Below are positions 43,051 through 52,029 of a stretch of DNA of 64,000 nt, one piece after another. The stretch covers positions 124,001 through 188,000 of the forward strand of contig NZ_UWFN01000310.1 in the NCBI RefSeq assembly GCF_900602065.1, given 5' to 3'. Position 1 is the first letter of the stretch; each line of letters begins with the position of its first letter. The notes beneath the pieces are model-generated. The model had not been told where the DNA came from and made no database searches. It saw only the letters and a list, made by a program, of their open reading frames with translations. A program made the position numbers and the translations under genes. Source of the DNA: Pseudomonas viridiflava. GTDB lineage: Bacteria > Pseudomonadota > Gammaproteobacteria > Pseudomonadales > Pseudomonadaceae.

Positions 43051-43339
43051 CATCGACGGTAGGCGATGAAGCTTTTATTGATACACGTCATGTAAACAGT
43101 GTGACGAATGTAGTTAAGTGAAACGTTTCTTCTGATTGTTTACATAGGGTTTGTTTATAGGCAGGCCAAAAAAGGGCATTGAAATCTTTATTGCTTCGTC
43201 GTGGTGCGAAGCGTATAAATAATCTGACCCTCAATTAATTGACGACAGTTGTCTGGCGGTAGTGAAGACCCGTGTCGTCTTTATGTGTATGTCCATCGTG
43301 GCCGGATTTAGCCACGCGCAAGATCAAAAGGAGAAGGAC

Positions 43340-43609
43340 ATGAACGCGTACAGACTTTCCACCCTCGAACTAAGAAGTATTGTCGAGAGTGCTTTTCTAC
43401 CCCTGCGCTGCACCTGCAGCGTGTCGCCTGATTCTTCGATGACCGTACAGATCGTCGACCCTCATTCTGAGCGCGTGGAGCTGTTAGTCACGGGGATTTC
43501 CCTGGACCGCCTCAATACCACACGTGACATCTCTGAGCTGGTAGCAGAACTTCGCTACGATCTGGCACATACCCGCCACCATCACGCCAAGGCCCGTATT
43601 GCTGTCTGA
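43340..43609 (+). CDS. DUF1652-family protein
   Basis: 89 residues from ATG at 43340, preceded by AAAAGGAGAAGGAC. LSTLELRSIVESAFLPLRCT, CSVSPDSSMTVQIVDP and VELLVTGISLDRLNTTRDIS are the pattern of this Pseudomonas-restricted family. No catalytic motif is known. The frame is open upstream to a GTG at 43262, but the strong ribosome site favours the shorter form. A terminator follows. Confidence 0.8.
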   Translation: MNAYRLSTLELRSIVESAFLPLRCTCSVSPDSSMTVQIVDPHSERVELLVTGISLDRLNTTRDISELVAELRYDLAHTRHHHAKARIAV

Positions 43610-43646
43610 ACGCTGTAGATGAGTGTAGTGATGGTTTCAACCGGCC

Positions 43647-43694
43647 AAGCCGCCCTGTCGGACTTTCTCAACGTCCTGAACGGCGGCTTTTATA
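43647..43694 (+). terminator. Intrinsic terminator after DUF1652 gene
   Basis: AAGCCGCC pairs with GGCGGCTT, with an inner GGAC/GTCC pairing, and ends in TTTTAT. Confidence 0.6.
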
Positions 43695-43890
43695 TGCCTG
43701 AAAGATAAATGCCTGAAGTGAACGTAGCCATTGGGTGAACGTTCATGCACCTTGAAAAAATAAATGTGTTTTATGTCTTTTTCATAATGCAAATTTAATG
43801 TTTTTCAAATTATTAACAGTTTTGACGTTTCAGTTATATCGATATAGGCGCGCATGGCGAGGCCTGGAAACAGATATGTCGTACGATAAC

Positions 43891-44205
43891 TTAATGCAGG
43901 GATCGGCGGTGTTCGTTTTCGAACAGTAATCTGAAAGGCTGTTCGCCGCTGCTTTTGGTTTCAAAGTAATCCCGTATCGGCCCCGCCTCGATGTTCCCTT
44001 CCAGGGCCACCCTGATCACTGCCGACTTTAGCAAGTAGTCAGGCACTTCTCCCAGAATCGTCAGCTCTCGCAACGTTTGCCCATTCTGCTCCACAGTCGC
44101 CAATCTGACGCGGCAGGTTGCCTGCATCGGAACCGGACCAAACAGGGTTTCGCGTGAGTAGTCGATCTCGGCAATGCCCGAGCGGTGGTTTTTTCCGGCG
44201 TTCAT
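43891..44205 (-). CDS. Hypothetical protein (PilZ-sized)
   Basis: 104 residues from ATG at 44205 with GAGGTAGAT upstream. No signal peptide or membrane helix. The pattern of short beta-like segments (VPMQATCRVRLATVEQNGQT, LRELTILGEVPDYLLKSAV) suggests a small beta-domain. I do not recognise a family; the RxxxR and D/NxSxxG motifs of PilZ are not present. Confidence 0.55.
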   Translation of the reverse strand: MNAGKNHRSGIAEIDYSRETLFGPVPMQATCRVRLATVEQNGQTLRELTILGEVPDYLLKSAVIRVALEGNIEAGPIRDYFETKSSGEQPFRLLFENEHRRSLH

Positions 44206-44857
44206 ATCTACCTCTGCATCCATGAGATTTGTTGGCTTATGTAGGCATTGATACCTGCAGCGACGGATTAGTTCTGCCGCTGCAGATCAAGGCGTGCACC
44301 GCTCATCGGACATCTGCTAACAGAGGGTCAAGAGGTAGGGGCACCAACCCTCGCCGGAATGCTGGCGCTGTACTTTTGTGGGTTAGAAAAGGGAGGTCAT
44401 TGATATTTAAATGAATGTAAATTCTCATGGCCCGTTTAAATACTGGCCGGTTAACGTCGTCAAAAAATAATTATATTTAAAATCAACAGGTTGTATTTGT
44501 CATTTGTTGATTATGATAAATAATCGGAAAATTGACACATTGTCTGATGTTTGAAATTATTCTTTTGCCTTTTCGGTGCTCATTCAGGGCATCCAACTCC
44601 CTCGCTTTCCGGTCACCGTCAGGGTTGAACCTCTGCGGTAGCGTGGTCTTCGTCTTTGGACGACTTCGCCTCCAGCGCCGATCACGCTTACTCGCGCCCA
44701 CTTAAAAGTTAAGTCCCGGTTTTCAGCCAGGGGCTCCGGTTCTGTGCAGCTTGAAAGTCGTGCTGCAAAACGCTGGTTATGACCCGTTTGAATCGACCCA
44801 CTGCCCAGTCTTTGTTGAATGCGACTTCACGCATCGATTAATTAAAGGAGCCTCACT
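44206..44857. other. Long AT-rich intergenic region
   Basis: 652 bases with no convincing gene. A palindrome GATTAT-N5-ATAATC lies at 44509-44525 and partly resembles a Fur half-site pattern, about 330 bases before the oxidoreductase start. Short frames on the minus strand (44483-44701) are basic and unlike known proteins. Confidence 0.45.
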
Positions 44858-46273
44858 ATGCTTAGAGACTATCTGGAGACCAGCTGCGGCTGTGTTGTGG
44901 CGGGGGCAGGGCCTGCCGGTATGGGGCTGTTGTTCAATGCTCTGAAGAGCGGAACGCTGCCGGATCTGGCGCGTGACGGGCTGATTATCGTCGACTCCAG
45001 TGCCAGCCCGGGCACAGGGAGCCTGGGTGATTATCGAATTACTGCCAACTCGGTGGGCGATGTCTTTCTCGACTGCCTGCGTGACCCTGCGCTGCGAGAT
45101 GTCTTCGGCCCGCTGGAGCATTCGCCCACCTACTGGCGTATTCGTCGTCAGGCGCATAGCGCGCCGCAGTTGTCAGACGTCGGTGAGTTGCTGGCCGAGG
45201 CGTCAAAGCTGATGCTGGATTTCATCGTCCAGCGCTACGGAGTGAAGCTTTGGCACAGCACTACGGTGACCGAGGTGGTCCGGGAGGGTGATGAGTTCGT
45301 GGTCTGGGTCGAGAACGAAGGGCGTACGCGCCGCATCCGCAGCCGAACCCTGGTATTGAACTTCGGTGGCCAGCAGAATCCTGACTACTTGCGCGAAGGC
45401 CTGGCTGATCAAGGGCTGACGCTGCCTGCGTCGACCCCCATCATGAGCTCTGATGTTTTGCTGCGCATGAATGCGGTGCAGTTACGTGAAGCGTTCGCCC
45501 CGGCTCTGGCTGCATCTGGCAGGATTACCGTGGTCGGAGGGTCTCACAGCGCTTTTTCGATGCTGGAAAATCTGGCCGATGCTTTGGAGTTTGCAGGCCT
45601 CAAAGAGGTCACGCTGGTGCATCGGTCTGCCATCCGCCTGTTCTTCGAGAGTGCTGAGCTGGCGCTGGCCGCCGGTTATGCCTTTCATCCGGTACGTGAT
45701 GTGTGTCCTGTATCGGGCCGGGTCAATCGCTCCAGCGGTTTGCGTTACAGAGCCCTCGATGTAGGGCGCGAGGTGCTGACTCGCGGCTGGGTGGGAAAAA
45801 CCGGAGTCCGGGTCCGCGCTTATCAGGCGCAAGGAGGGGCGCCGGGGGACCATGAGCAAGCGGCTCAGGCGCTGATCGAATCCAGCGTCGTCGTGCAATG
45901 CACCGGGTACCAGCCTCGTTTGCCGCTCTTCAGCGACCCGGATGGTACGGCAATCACGTTGCGCCAGGTGAAAGGTGGTATTGACTCGGATCTTTCGGGT
46001 TGCCCCCTTGATGCGACGGGGCAGCGGATGCATGGCCTGCACCTGTTCGGGATCGGGGCAGGACTGGCGGCAGATGAACGCATCGGCAGCGAGCCTTCAT
46101 TTGATGGGCGGATTTACGGCGTCTGGCAGTTTCACAACGATGCGTCCCGCTCGGTGATCGAGGCGCTCATGACGCGCTTGCATCAAGCCCCAGCGGAAAC
46201 GGCGAGCCATGATCGCAGCCTTGCGCAGCGCCTGCCGTTTCTGTTTCCGGAGCTGGTCGCTGCGCAGAGCTGA
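44858..46273 (+). CDS. FAD/NAD(P)-dependent oxidoreductase (flavin monooxygenase-like)
   Basis: 471 residues. FAD-binding GxGxxG motif GCVVAGAGPAGMGLLFNALK (about 11-30), and a second nucleotide motif GRITVVGGSHSAFSMLENLA (about 221-240), and VVVQCTGYQPRLPLF, the C-terminal ATGY-like motif of N-hydroxylating flavin monooxygenases. ATTAAAGGAGCCTCACT precedes the start. It faces the TonB receptor gene with a 19-base gap between their ends. It may hydroxylate or reduce a siderophore-related compound (inference from position); no other biosynthetic genes are visible. Confidence 0.7.
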   Translation: MLRDYLETSCGCVVAGAGPAGMGLLFNALKSGTLPDLARDGLIIVDSSASPGTGSLGDYRITANSVGDVFLDCLRDPALRDVFGPLEHSPTYWRIRRQAHSAPQLSDVGELLAEASKLMLDFIVQRYGVKLWHSTTVTEVVREGDEFVVWVENEGRTRRIRSRTLVLNFGGQQNPDYLREGLADQGLTLPASTPIMSSDVLLRMNAVQLREAFAPALAASGRITVVGGSHSAFSMLENLADALEFAGLKEVTLVHRSAIRLFFESAELALAAGYAFHPVRDVCPVSGRVNRSSGLRYRALDVGREVLTRGWVGKTGVRVRAYQAQGGAPGDHEQAAQALIESSVVVQCTGYQPRLPLFSDPDGTAITLRQVKGGIDSDLSGCPLDATGQRMHGLHLFGIGAGLAADERIGSEPSFDGRIYGVWQFHNDASRSVIEALMTRLHQAPAETASHDRSLAQRLPFLFPELVAAQS

Positions 46274-46292
46274 CAGTGCTATCCGCAAAAAA

Positions 46293-48695
46293 CTACCACT
46301 TGTAACTCACTGAACTGACCACACTGCGCTCGTCACCGTAGCGGCAGGAGTTGGCGCAGTAGATGTAGCGCTCATTGCTGAGGTTCTGCGCTCTTACGCT
46401 GACTTGCCAATTGGCGTCCACTTCGTAACTGACTCTGGCATCGAACAATGTGTAAGCAGGGATCTTGCGGTCGCTGATGCTGGGCGTGGTGTGTGTGGTG
46501 CCGTTGTAGCGGGCGCCAGAGCCGACTGTCACTTTGGGCAGGCCGAGTGCGGCGAGACGGTAATCGAGCCAGAGTGCCGCGCTGTGATAAGGCGTGCCTT
46601 CAATACGCGAGCCCTCCAGGCTTTGATCGTTGTCGGCAATGATATGGGCGTCGGTGTAAGCATAAGACGCGTTCAGGGCCAGCATCGGTGTCAGTTGGGC
46701 CTTGGCTTCAAGCTCGAAACCTTTACTGCGCTCTTTGCCGGTTTGCTCATCGAAGTCCGAGCCGGGAATGGAGGTGATGACGTTTTTTTGCGTCAACTGA
46801 TAAACAGCGGCGCTGATCATAATTTCGCGACCGGGAGGCTGGTAGCGGATGCCGATTTCGTACTGCTCGCCTTCGGTGGGCAAGAATGCCTTGCCTTCGC
46901 TATCGGTTCCGGCTGAAGGCAGGAAGGACTGGCTGTAGCTTATATAGGGCGCCAGACCGTTGTCAGCCAGGTAAACGAAGCCGAGTCGGCCGGTCGTCTT
47001 GTTGTCGCGAACCCTGGCCCGGGACTGATTGCTGTAGTTCAGCGTGTTATTTTCGGCCCAGTCCTGCCGTATCCCGAACAGCCCGACCCAATGCTCGTCA
47101 AACTTGACCTGCTCTTGCAGATAGATCCCGAACTGCTCGCTGTGCAGATCCGAGCCGCGATCGGTGGCGGTGTTGACTTGCGGCAAATTGCCGTAAACCG
47201 GGTTGGCCAGGTTCAAGGCCGGGGCATCGCCGCTGAAGCGATGACTGTCATAAGTCTTGCGGTAAAGGTCCACGCCACCCAGCAGTGTGTGCTGCCAACG
47301 ACCGCTATCGATATTCCATTGCACGCTGGTGTCGCTGGTCCAGCCGGTGGATACATCCTCGCGAGAGTTGTAGGTGCGTGACAGACTGGAAAGGTTCGGT
47401 CCGGTGATGCGGCTACTGTTCAGGGTGATGTAGTCGTAGTCGGCGCGTGATTCGTAATAGCGCAAGGCATGACGCAACTGCAGATCGTCGTTCAGATGGC
47501 GCTCGAACAGATAACCGAAGGTTTGCAGCGTGCCATCGTAGTCGTCGTACCCCGGCTCGCCAGGGAACAGGTCGTAGGGCACTTTGTAGCCCGGCGTGGC
47601 GCTGAACGTGGTCAGGTTGTACTGGATGGGCGGCGTCAGGGTCGTCTGTGTGCGCTGATGAGTGGCGAGCAGCGTCAGGCGAGTGTCGTCGTCGATTTGC
47701 CAGGTCAGGGCCGGAGCGATGTATTGCTTGTCGTCATCAATTTCGTCGAACTGCGTACCGCTGTCACGCCACAGTCCTGTCAGGCGATAGCTGAAGCGTC
47801 CTTCAGTATCGAGCTGACCGCTATGGTCGGTGGAAATCTGCTTGCGGTTGTTGTTGCCGTACTCCACGTTGATTTCGTGCAAGGGCTCCAGCGTCGGTCG
47901 TTTGCTGGTGGTATTGACCATGCCGCCAGGCGCGAGCTGGCCATATAGCACGGAAGACGCGCCCTTGAGTACTTCTACACGTTCAAGTCCGTAAGGTTCC
48001 TGCCCACCCTCAAACTGGGTGCTCTGCATCTTCATCCCGTCGCGCAGCACGCTGCCGGTGCGTGGACCAATATCGAAACCCCGCAGCCGATAGTCGTCGG
48101 CAACCCGGCTGTAACCATTGGGTTGACTGACCAGGCCTGCGGTGTAGTTGAGGACATCAGCCAGACTGTCGTGTTGGCGTGATGTGAGCTCTTCGCGCGT
48201 AATGACCGAGATGGACTGAGGCGTTTCCCGCAACGGCGTATCGGTCTTGCTCATGGTGGCGCTGTTGGTCGCCACTTTGCTATGGGCCGGACCCCATGCA
48301 TCCTGGCCATAGCCTTGGCCATTGACGTTGATGTCCGCCAGCTCCACAGCCTGACTGGCCACGACCGGCTCTATGCTGAAAGTCCCGCTCGCGGTGGTGT
48401 GCAGGCGCAAGGGCAAACCTTGCAGGACCTGACTCAACGCTTGCTCGGTGCTGTATCGGCCATTGAGCGCGGGAGCGCGCAGGTCGCGGGTCAGTTGTGC
48501 ATTGAACGCGATGCCACGGCCACTCTGCCGGGCAATGGCGGTCAAGCTTGCATCAAGTGGCCCCGTCGGCAGTGCGAAGTCGATGAGTTGCTGTTGTGCC
48601 GCCGGGCTTTGTGCGGGCTCTGCCATGCTGTGCAAGGCAGTCAGGCTCAGGGCTAGTGTCAGCGGCGTCAGGGTCAGGCGAAGTGGGCGGTGCAT
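46293..48695 (-). CDS. TonB-dependent siderophore receptor with STN signalling domain
   Basis: 800-residue outer-membrane receptor. Signal peptide (about 1-25), STN domain (about 38-110: LDASLTAIARQSGRGIAFNA), then the plug (ETPQSISVITREELTSRQHD; RVEVLKGASSVLYGQLAPGG) and a 22-strand barrel ending SVVSSVSYKW with the C-terminal aromatic residue. The FpvA/FhuE-like plug and the barrel cysteine pair (YIYCANSCRYGDERS) point to hydroxamate-type ferric siderophores. The STN domain signals through FecR and FecI encoded upstream in the same direction. Confidence 0.93.
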   Translation of the reverse strand: MHRPLRLTLTPLTLALSLTALHSMAEPAQSPAAQQQLIDFALPTGPLDASLTAIARQSGRGIAFNAQLTRDLRAPALNGRYSTEQALSQVLQGLPLRLHTTASGTFSIEPVVASQAVELADINVNGQGYGQDAWGPAHSKVATNSATMSKTDTPLRETPQSISVITREELTSRQHDSLADVLNYTAGLVSQPNGYSRVADDYRLRGFDIGPRTGSVLRDGMKMQSTQFEGGQEPYGLERVEVLKGASSVLYGQLAPGGMVNTTSKRPTLEPLHEINVEYGNNNRKQISTDHSGQLDTEGRFSYRLTGLWRDSGTQFDEIDDDKQYIAPALTWQIDDDTRLTLLATHQRTQTTLTPPIQYNLTTFSATPGYKVPYDLFPGEPGYDDYDGTLQTFGYLFERHLNDDLQLRHALRYYESRADYDYITLNSSRITGPNLSSLSRTYNSREDVSTGWTSDTSVQWNIDSGRWQHTLLGGVDLYRKTYDSHRFSGDAPALNLANPVYGNLPQVNTATDRGSDLHSEQFGIYLQEQVKFDEHWVGLFGIRQDWAENNTLNYSNQSRARVRDNKTTGRLGFVYLADNGLAPYISYSQSFLPSAGTDSEGKAFLPTEGEQYEIGIRYQPPGREIMISAAVYQLTQKNVITSIPGSDFDEQTGKERSKGFELEAKAQLTPMLALNASYAYTDAHIIADNDQSLEGSRIEGTPYHSAALWLDYRLAALGLPKVTVGSGARYNGTTHTTPSISDRKIPAYTLFDARVSYEVDANWQVSVRAQNLSNERYIYCANSCRYGDERSVVSSVSYKW

Positions 48696-48777
48696 GACAG
48701 CAATTTCCCCTCTGGGATAGTCGATGTCAGCTATGTGACGCGAGCGGGGTCGATATTAAGGGGCGGTTAAAATATTT

Positions 48778-49716
48778 TTAACGCAGGCTCAGCTGTGTCC
48801 ACCATTTGAAATGCTGCTCGACCTTGATGGGCAGCACCTCTTGCAGTGAACGCAATGCCTGATCGCTATTGTCCAGCGGGAAAACGCCACTGACCCGCAA
48901 GGCCGCAGCGTCGCTGCTAATGCGCAAAACGCCCCGTCGGTAAGGGCGCAATGCTTCGATTATTTCGCCAAGCGGCTGATCATGAACTTCCAGCAGACCG
49001 TCTTCCCAGACCCCTTCGCCAGCCTGGCGCGGGTCAAGCTGCCGCACGCCTGAGTGGTCGAGCAACGCGCCCTGAGCCGCGGCAAGTTCCAGGCGAGCAC
49101 CTCCAGGTGCGGTGAGCAGCACGCGGGACTCCTGAACCCACACGTGAACGTTCTGTTCACGCTGCGTGACGCTGAAGCGTGTGCCCAATGCACGGATTTC
49201 CCCGAAGGTTGTCTGCACAATCAAGGGGCGCAACGGGTCGGCTGCCACCTGCACGCTTAAGGCGCCTTCACGGAGAATCAGCCTTCGCTCGCGAGCACTC
49301 AGGGCCAGATCGACACGGCTCTGTGCGTTGAGGACCACCCGGCTGCCATCCTCCAGTGCGAATGGGCGGCGCTCAGCGAAGCCGCTCTGTAGATCACTGC
49401 CCATCCCCGGGAGCAGTCCGGCCCGCTGCAACCACCAGCCACCCAGTCCGATCCCTGTCACGGCCAAGGCTCCCCGCAGCAGGTGACGGCGACTGCTGCC
49501 TGCGTTGCTCAGTACCTGATGCGACACTTCAGGCAAATCGGTAAAAATCGTCCCCAATCGCTGCTCCAGCCTGTGCCAGGCATCACGGTTTGCCTCGCTG
49601 TGCAGTAACCATTGCTGGAAATGTTGCTGGTCAGCTTCGCTCATATGCCCTGAGCGTTGCAGTGCAACCCATTCAATGGCCTGTTTGACAGCGGGGGGCA
49701 AAGCGCCGCTGCTCAT
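48778..49716 (-). CDS. FecR-family anti-sigma regulator
   Basis: 312 residues from ATG at 49716, overlapping the sigma-factor stop (ATGA). The N-terminal cytoplasmic part has AIEWVALQRSGHMSEADQQHFQQWL and EANRDAWHRLEQRLG, typical of FecR. A single membrane helix lies at about 90-107 (LRGALAVTGIGLGGWWLQRA, with a basic SSRRHL before it). The periplasmic FecR domain (ALEDGSRVVLNAQSRVDL; FGEIRALGTRFSVTQREQNV) and C-terminal STN-like segment contact the receptor. It holds the sigma factor until the receptor is occupied. Confidence 0.9.
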   Translation of the reverse strand: MSSGALPPAVKQAIEWVALQRSGHMSEADQQHFQQWLLHSEANRDAWHRLEQRLGTIFTDLPEVSHQVLSNAGSSRRHLLRGALAVTGIGLGGWWLQRAGLLPGMGSDLQSGFAERRPFALEDGSRVVLNAQSRVDLALSARERRLILREGALSVQVAADPLRPLIVQTTFGEIRALGTRFSVTQREQNVHVWVQESRVLLTAPGGARLELAAAQGALLDHSGVRQLDPRQAGEGVWEDGLLEVHDQPLGEIIEALRPYRRGVLRISSDAAALRVSGVFPLDNSDQALRSLQEVLPIKVEQHFKWWTQLSLR

Positions 49717-50243
49717 CGGCTTTCCAGCGCGAGATAGCACAGGCCCAGCGCTTTAACGATGTACTGGTGCACACGCGGTGCAGAAATGCCCAGGCGCTGG
49801 CCAATTTCGGCATAGGTCAGGTTGTCGAGCTGGCTGTACAAAAAAGCACTTCGCCCGATCGGCGAGAGTCCTTGCAGAATCTGATCCAGCGTACTGAGTG
49901 CCTCCAGTGCCTGAGCCTGCTCTTCTGCAGAGGGCTCATAGGCGAACGGTTGCCTGGCCAGGCTTTCCAGATACGCACGTTCCAGATCCCTGCGACGCCA
50001 GCTGGCGAACACCAGCCGTTTGGCGATGGTCGTCAGCAGTGCGCGGGGTTCGTTGATACCGGCTGGATCGCGCAACGCCACGACTTGGGCGAAAGTCTCT
50101 GCGGCCATGTCATCGGCATCATGACGGCAGCCCAGGCGCGCGCGAAGGCGGCACAGCAACCAACTGTGGTGTTCGCCGAACAATTGGCGCAGGACACGAT
50201 TACGCATCGTCTGTTGCTGGGCGTCGAGAGAGGGGAGAGTCAT
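49713..50243 (-). CDS. ECF sigma factor, FecI type
   Basis: 176 residues. Sigma-70 region 2 (ARLGCRHDADDMAAETFAQV, RALLTTIAKRLVFASWRRRD) and region 4 (LSPIGRSAFLYSQLDNLTYA, EIGQRLGISAPRVHQYIVKA). It transcribes the receptor gene when its ferric siderophore is bound. A strong Fur-box match lies just in front of the start. Forms fecI-fecR-receptor unit. Confidence 0.92.
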   Translation of the reverse strand: MTLPSLDAQQQTMRNRVLRQLFGEHHSWLLCRLRARLGCRHDADDMAAETFAQVVALRDPAGINEPRALLTTIAKRLVFASWRRRDLERAYLESLARQPFAYEPSAEEQAQALEALSTLDQILQGLSPIGRSAFLYSQLDNLTYAEIGQRLGISAPRVHQYIVKALGLCYLALESR

Positions 50244-50254
50244 GGTTTAAAGGT

Positions 50255-50273
50255 GCTAATGACAATTATTATC
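50255..50273 (-). promoter_or_regulatory. Fur box upstream of fecI-type gene
   Basis: On the minus strand the site reads GATAATAATTGTCATTAGC. By my count it matches 15 of 19 positions of the Fur consensus GATAATGATAATCATTATC. It lies 11 bases before the sigma-factor start, so it would block transcription under iron sufficiency. Confidence 0.75.
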
Positions 50274-50444
50274 AAATGATGACGATTAGCTATCCTCATT
50301 GCAACCTGCATGCACGCTGTGCGCCGTGCACCTCGCATTGAGACTCCCGTTAACATCTTCTACGCTGAATGTTTCTGGTGCCGTGAACCCACTGACGCGT
50401 GCAGTTTTGCAAGCGTGCATTTGCATCACAGGAGGTCGATATCA

Positions 50445-51380
50445 ATGCGTATCCTGATTGTGGGAGCCGGGGCAATTGGCGGCTATTTTGGCGGACGTTT
50501 GCTGGAAGCGGGACGCGATGTCAACTTCCTGGTGCGTGCCGCCCGGGCCGATGAGTTACAACGCGATGGCCTGGTCATCCGCAGCCCGCAGGGCAATGTC
50601 GTCTATCCCTCACCGCCTTGCGTGCTGGCCCCTATGCTTGACGGGCCTTATGACCTGATTGTGCTGAGCTGCAAGGCCTACAACCTCGATGACGCCATGG
50701 AGGATTTTGCGGCAGCGGTCGGCCCCGACACCTTGATTCTGCCGTTGCTTAACGGTATGGCGCACCTCACACGCCTTGCTGAACGCTTCGAGGCGGTCAA
50801 TGTGTTGGGTGGTCAGTGCCTGATTTCCGTAGACCGCGATGCATCGGGTGCCATTTTGCATCTGAACGACAAGCATCAGTTGTCGTTCGGCGAGCTGAGT
50901 GGCGAATCCACTACGCGTATTCTGCGAGTGGCCGAAGCCCTTGCCGATGCAGGGTTTGAAGCCAGCCTCAGTCAGCATATTGCTCAGGACATGTGGGACA
51001 AGTGGTGCTTCATTGCAACCCTCGCCGGGATTACGGCTTCGATGCGCGCCAGCCTTGGAGACGTGCTGGACGCTCAGGGTTTGCCACTGATAGTGAAGTT
51101 GTTCGCTGAGTGCTGTGCCATTGCCAGTGCTCAGGGTTATCCGTTGCAAGAGTCGATTCGTCAGCGTTACCTGGCGATGTTGACGGCGGCGGGGTCACCG
51201 TTAAGTGCCTCCATGCTGCGCGATATGGAGCGCAGCATGCCGATTGAAGTCGAGCATGTACTGGGTGAGCTGGTGGCCCGTCGCGATGCTGAAGATCCGA
51301 CGGTGCAGTTGTCGGTATTGGGCTTTGTCTATACGAATTTAAAAGCGTACGAAGCACGGCGTCTGCGTGAGCAATCATGA
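50445..51380 (+). CDS. panE: 2-dehydropantoate 2-reductase (PanE/ApbA family)
   Basis: 311 residues from ATG at 50445, with CAGGAGGTCGATATCA upstream; the longer frame starts in the fecI promoter region and is rejected. MRILIVGAGAIGGYFGGRLL is the NADPH-binding motif; LSCKAYNLDDAMEDFAAAVG carries the conserved lysine; the C-terminal domain has MWDKWCFIATLAGITASMRA and MERSMPIEVEHVLGELVARR with the KxxxN-like and SM-x-D-x-E patterns. Family members may reduce other 2-oxo acids, and pseudomonads often have several, so the pantothenate role is not certain. Confidence 0.82.
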   Translation: MRILIVGAGAIGGYFGGRLLEAGRDVNFLVRAARADELQRDGLVIRSPQGNVVYPSPPCVLAPMLDGPYDLIVLSCKAYNLDDAMEDFAAAVGPDTLILPLLNGMAHLTRLAERFEAVNVLGGQCLISVDRDASGAILHLNDKHQLSFGELSGESTTRILRVAEALADAGFEASLSQHIAQDMWDKWCFIATLAGITASMRASLGDVLDAQGLPLIVKLFAECCAIASAQGYPLQESIRQRYLAMLTAAGSPLSASMLRDMERSMPIEVEHVLGELVARRDAEDPTVQLSVLGFVYTNLKAYEARRLREQS

Positions 51381-51460
51381 TGGGCAGCGTAAAAACTGCG
51401 AACCTTCGGCATTGCCCGGCTTCATAAATCTACAAGTCATTGCCGTCAGAGAGGTGTTCC

Positions 51461-51697
51461 ATGCCGGTCAAGCACGATTTATACGCAGATCTCAAACTCA
51501 CCCGTGAGCAGGTTACGGAGCGCAGTAGCAAAGACAAAAAGCTCACTCAGCTGCTGAGCGACTACGGTCAGATTGATAGCGAGGTGCTCGCTGCCGAGTC
51601 CGGTTCCGGTATCAATGACGATGATTTGAAGAAACTTAAGGAAAAGCGGCTGCTGATCAAGGACAAGATTGTGCAGCGCGTTGAGTCTTCGGAGTAA
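51461..51697 (+). CDS. DUF465 (YdcH-like) protein
   Basis: 78-residue highly charged helical protein. ATG at 51461 with GAGAGGTGTTCC upstream; an alternative start seven codons earlier lacks a site. LKLTREQVTERSSKDKKLTQ and DDLKKLKEKRLLIKDKIVQR fit the DUF465 helical hairpin. Cytoplasmic, function unknown. Confidence 0.78.
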   Translation: MPVKHDLYADLKLTREQVTERSSKDKKLTQLLSDYGQIDSEVLAAESGSGINDDDLKKLKEKRLLIKDKIVQRVESSE

Positions 51698-52029
51698 GCC
51701 AGAGTTTTGTCCTGTGAGAGCAAAATCAGCCGGTGCTTTGAATGGGGGTCGTGTTGCCTGTATCGCGGCGCGACGTAGTCTGGTTTCGCCACTATGCTTT
51801 TCCTGCCGAGATAGTGCGAACACCGCGGTGCCGGAACGAGGGAACCTCTGCGAAGCAGGGGCCCTACGTCAGCGATAAATGGTTTCCCCCCTTTGCCGAA
51901 ACAAAGGGGGTTGACCGTTAGGGCAAAACTGATCTGTGCCGCGCCGTTGATCTACCTGTGGCTAGCGTTCAGTGTCGCGCATCATGTTGTGGGAGGCTGA
52001 CAAAGCTCACGTCTGCCGCATATCTCGAC
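51698..52029. other. Intergenic region between convergent genes
   Basis: 332 bases with no gene. A hairpin CCCCCTTTG-N6-CAAAGGGGG (51887-51910) is the only structure; without a T-run on either side, it may act as a weak terminator. Confidence 0.45.

Noticed and set aside
44509..44525. GATTAT-N5-ATAATC as a Fur box for the flavin oxidoreductase
   Set aside because: It matches only part of the Fur consensus and lies about 330 bases from the start; not strong enough to call.
44483..44701. 72-codon basic leftward frame in the long AT-rich gap
   Set aside because: No ribosome site, no recognisable domain, and the second half is AT-rich non-coding in character.
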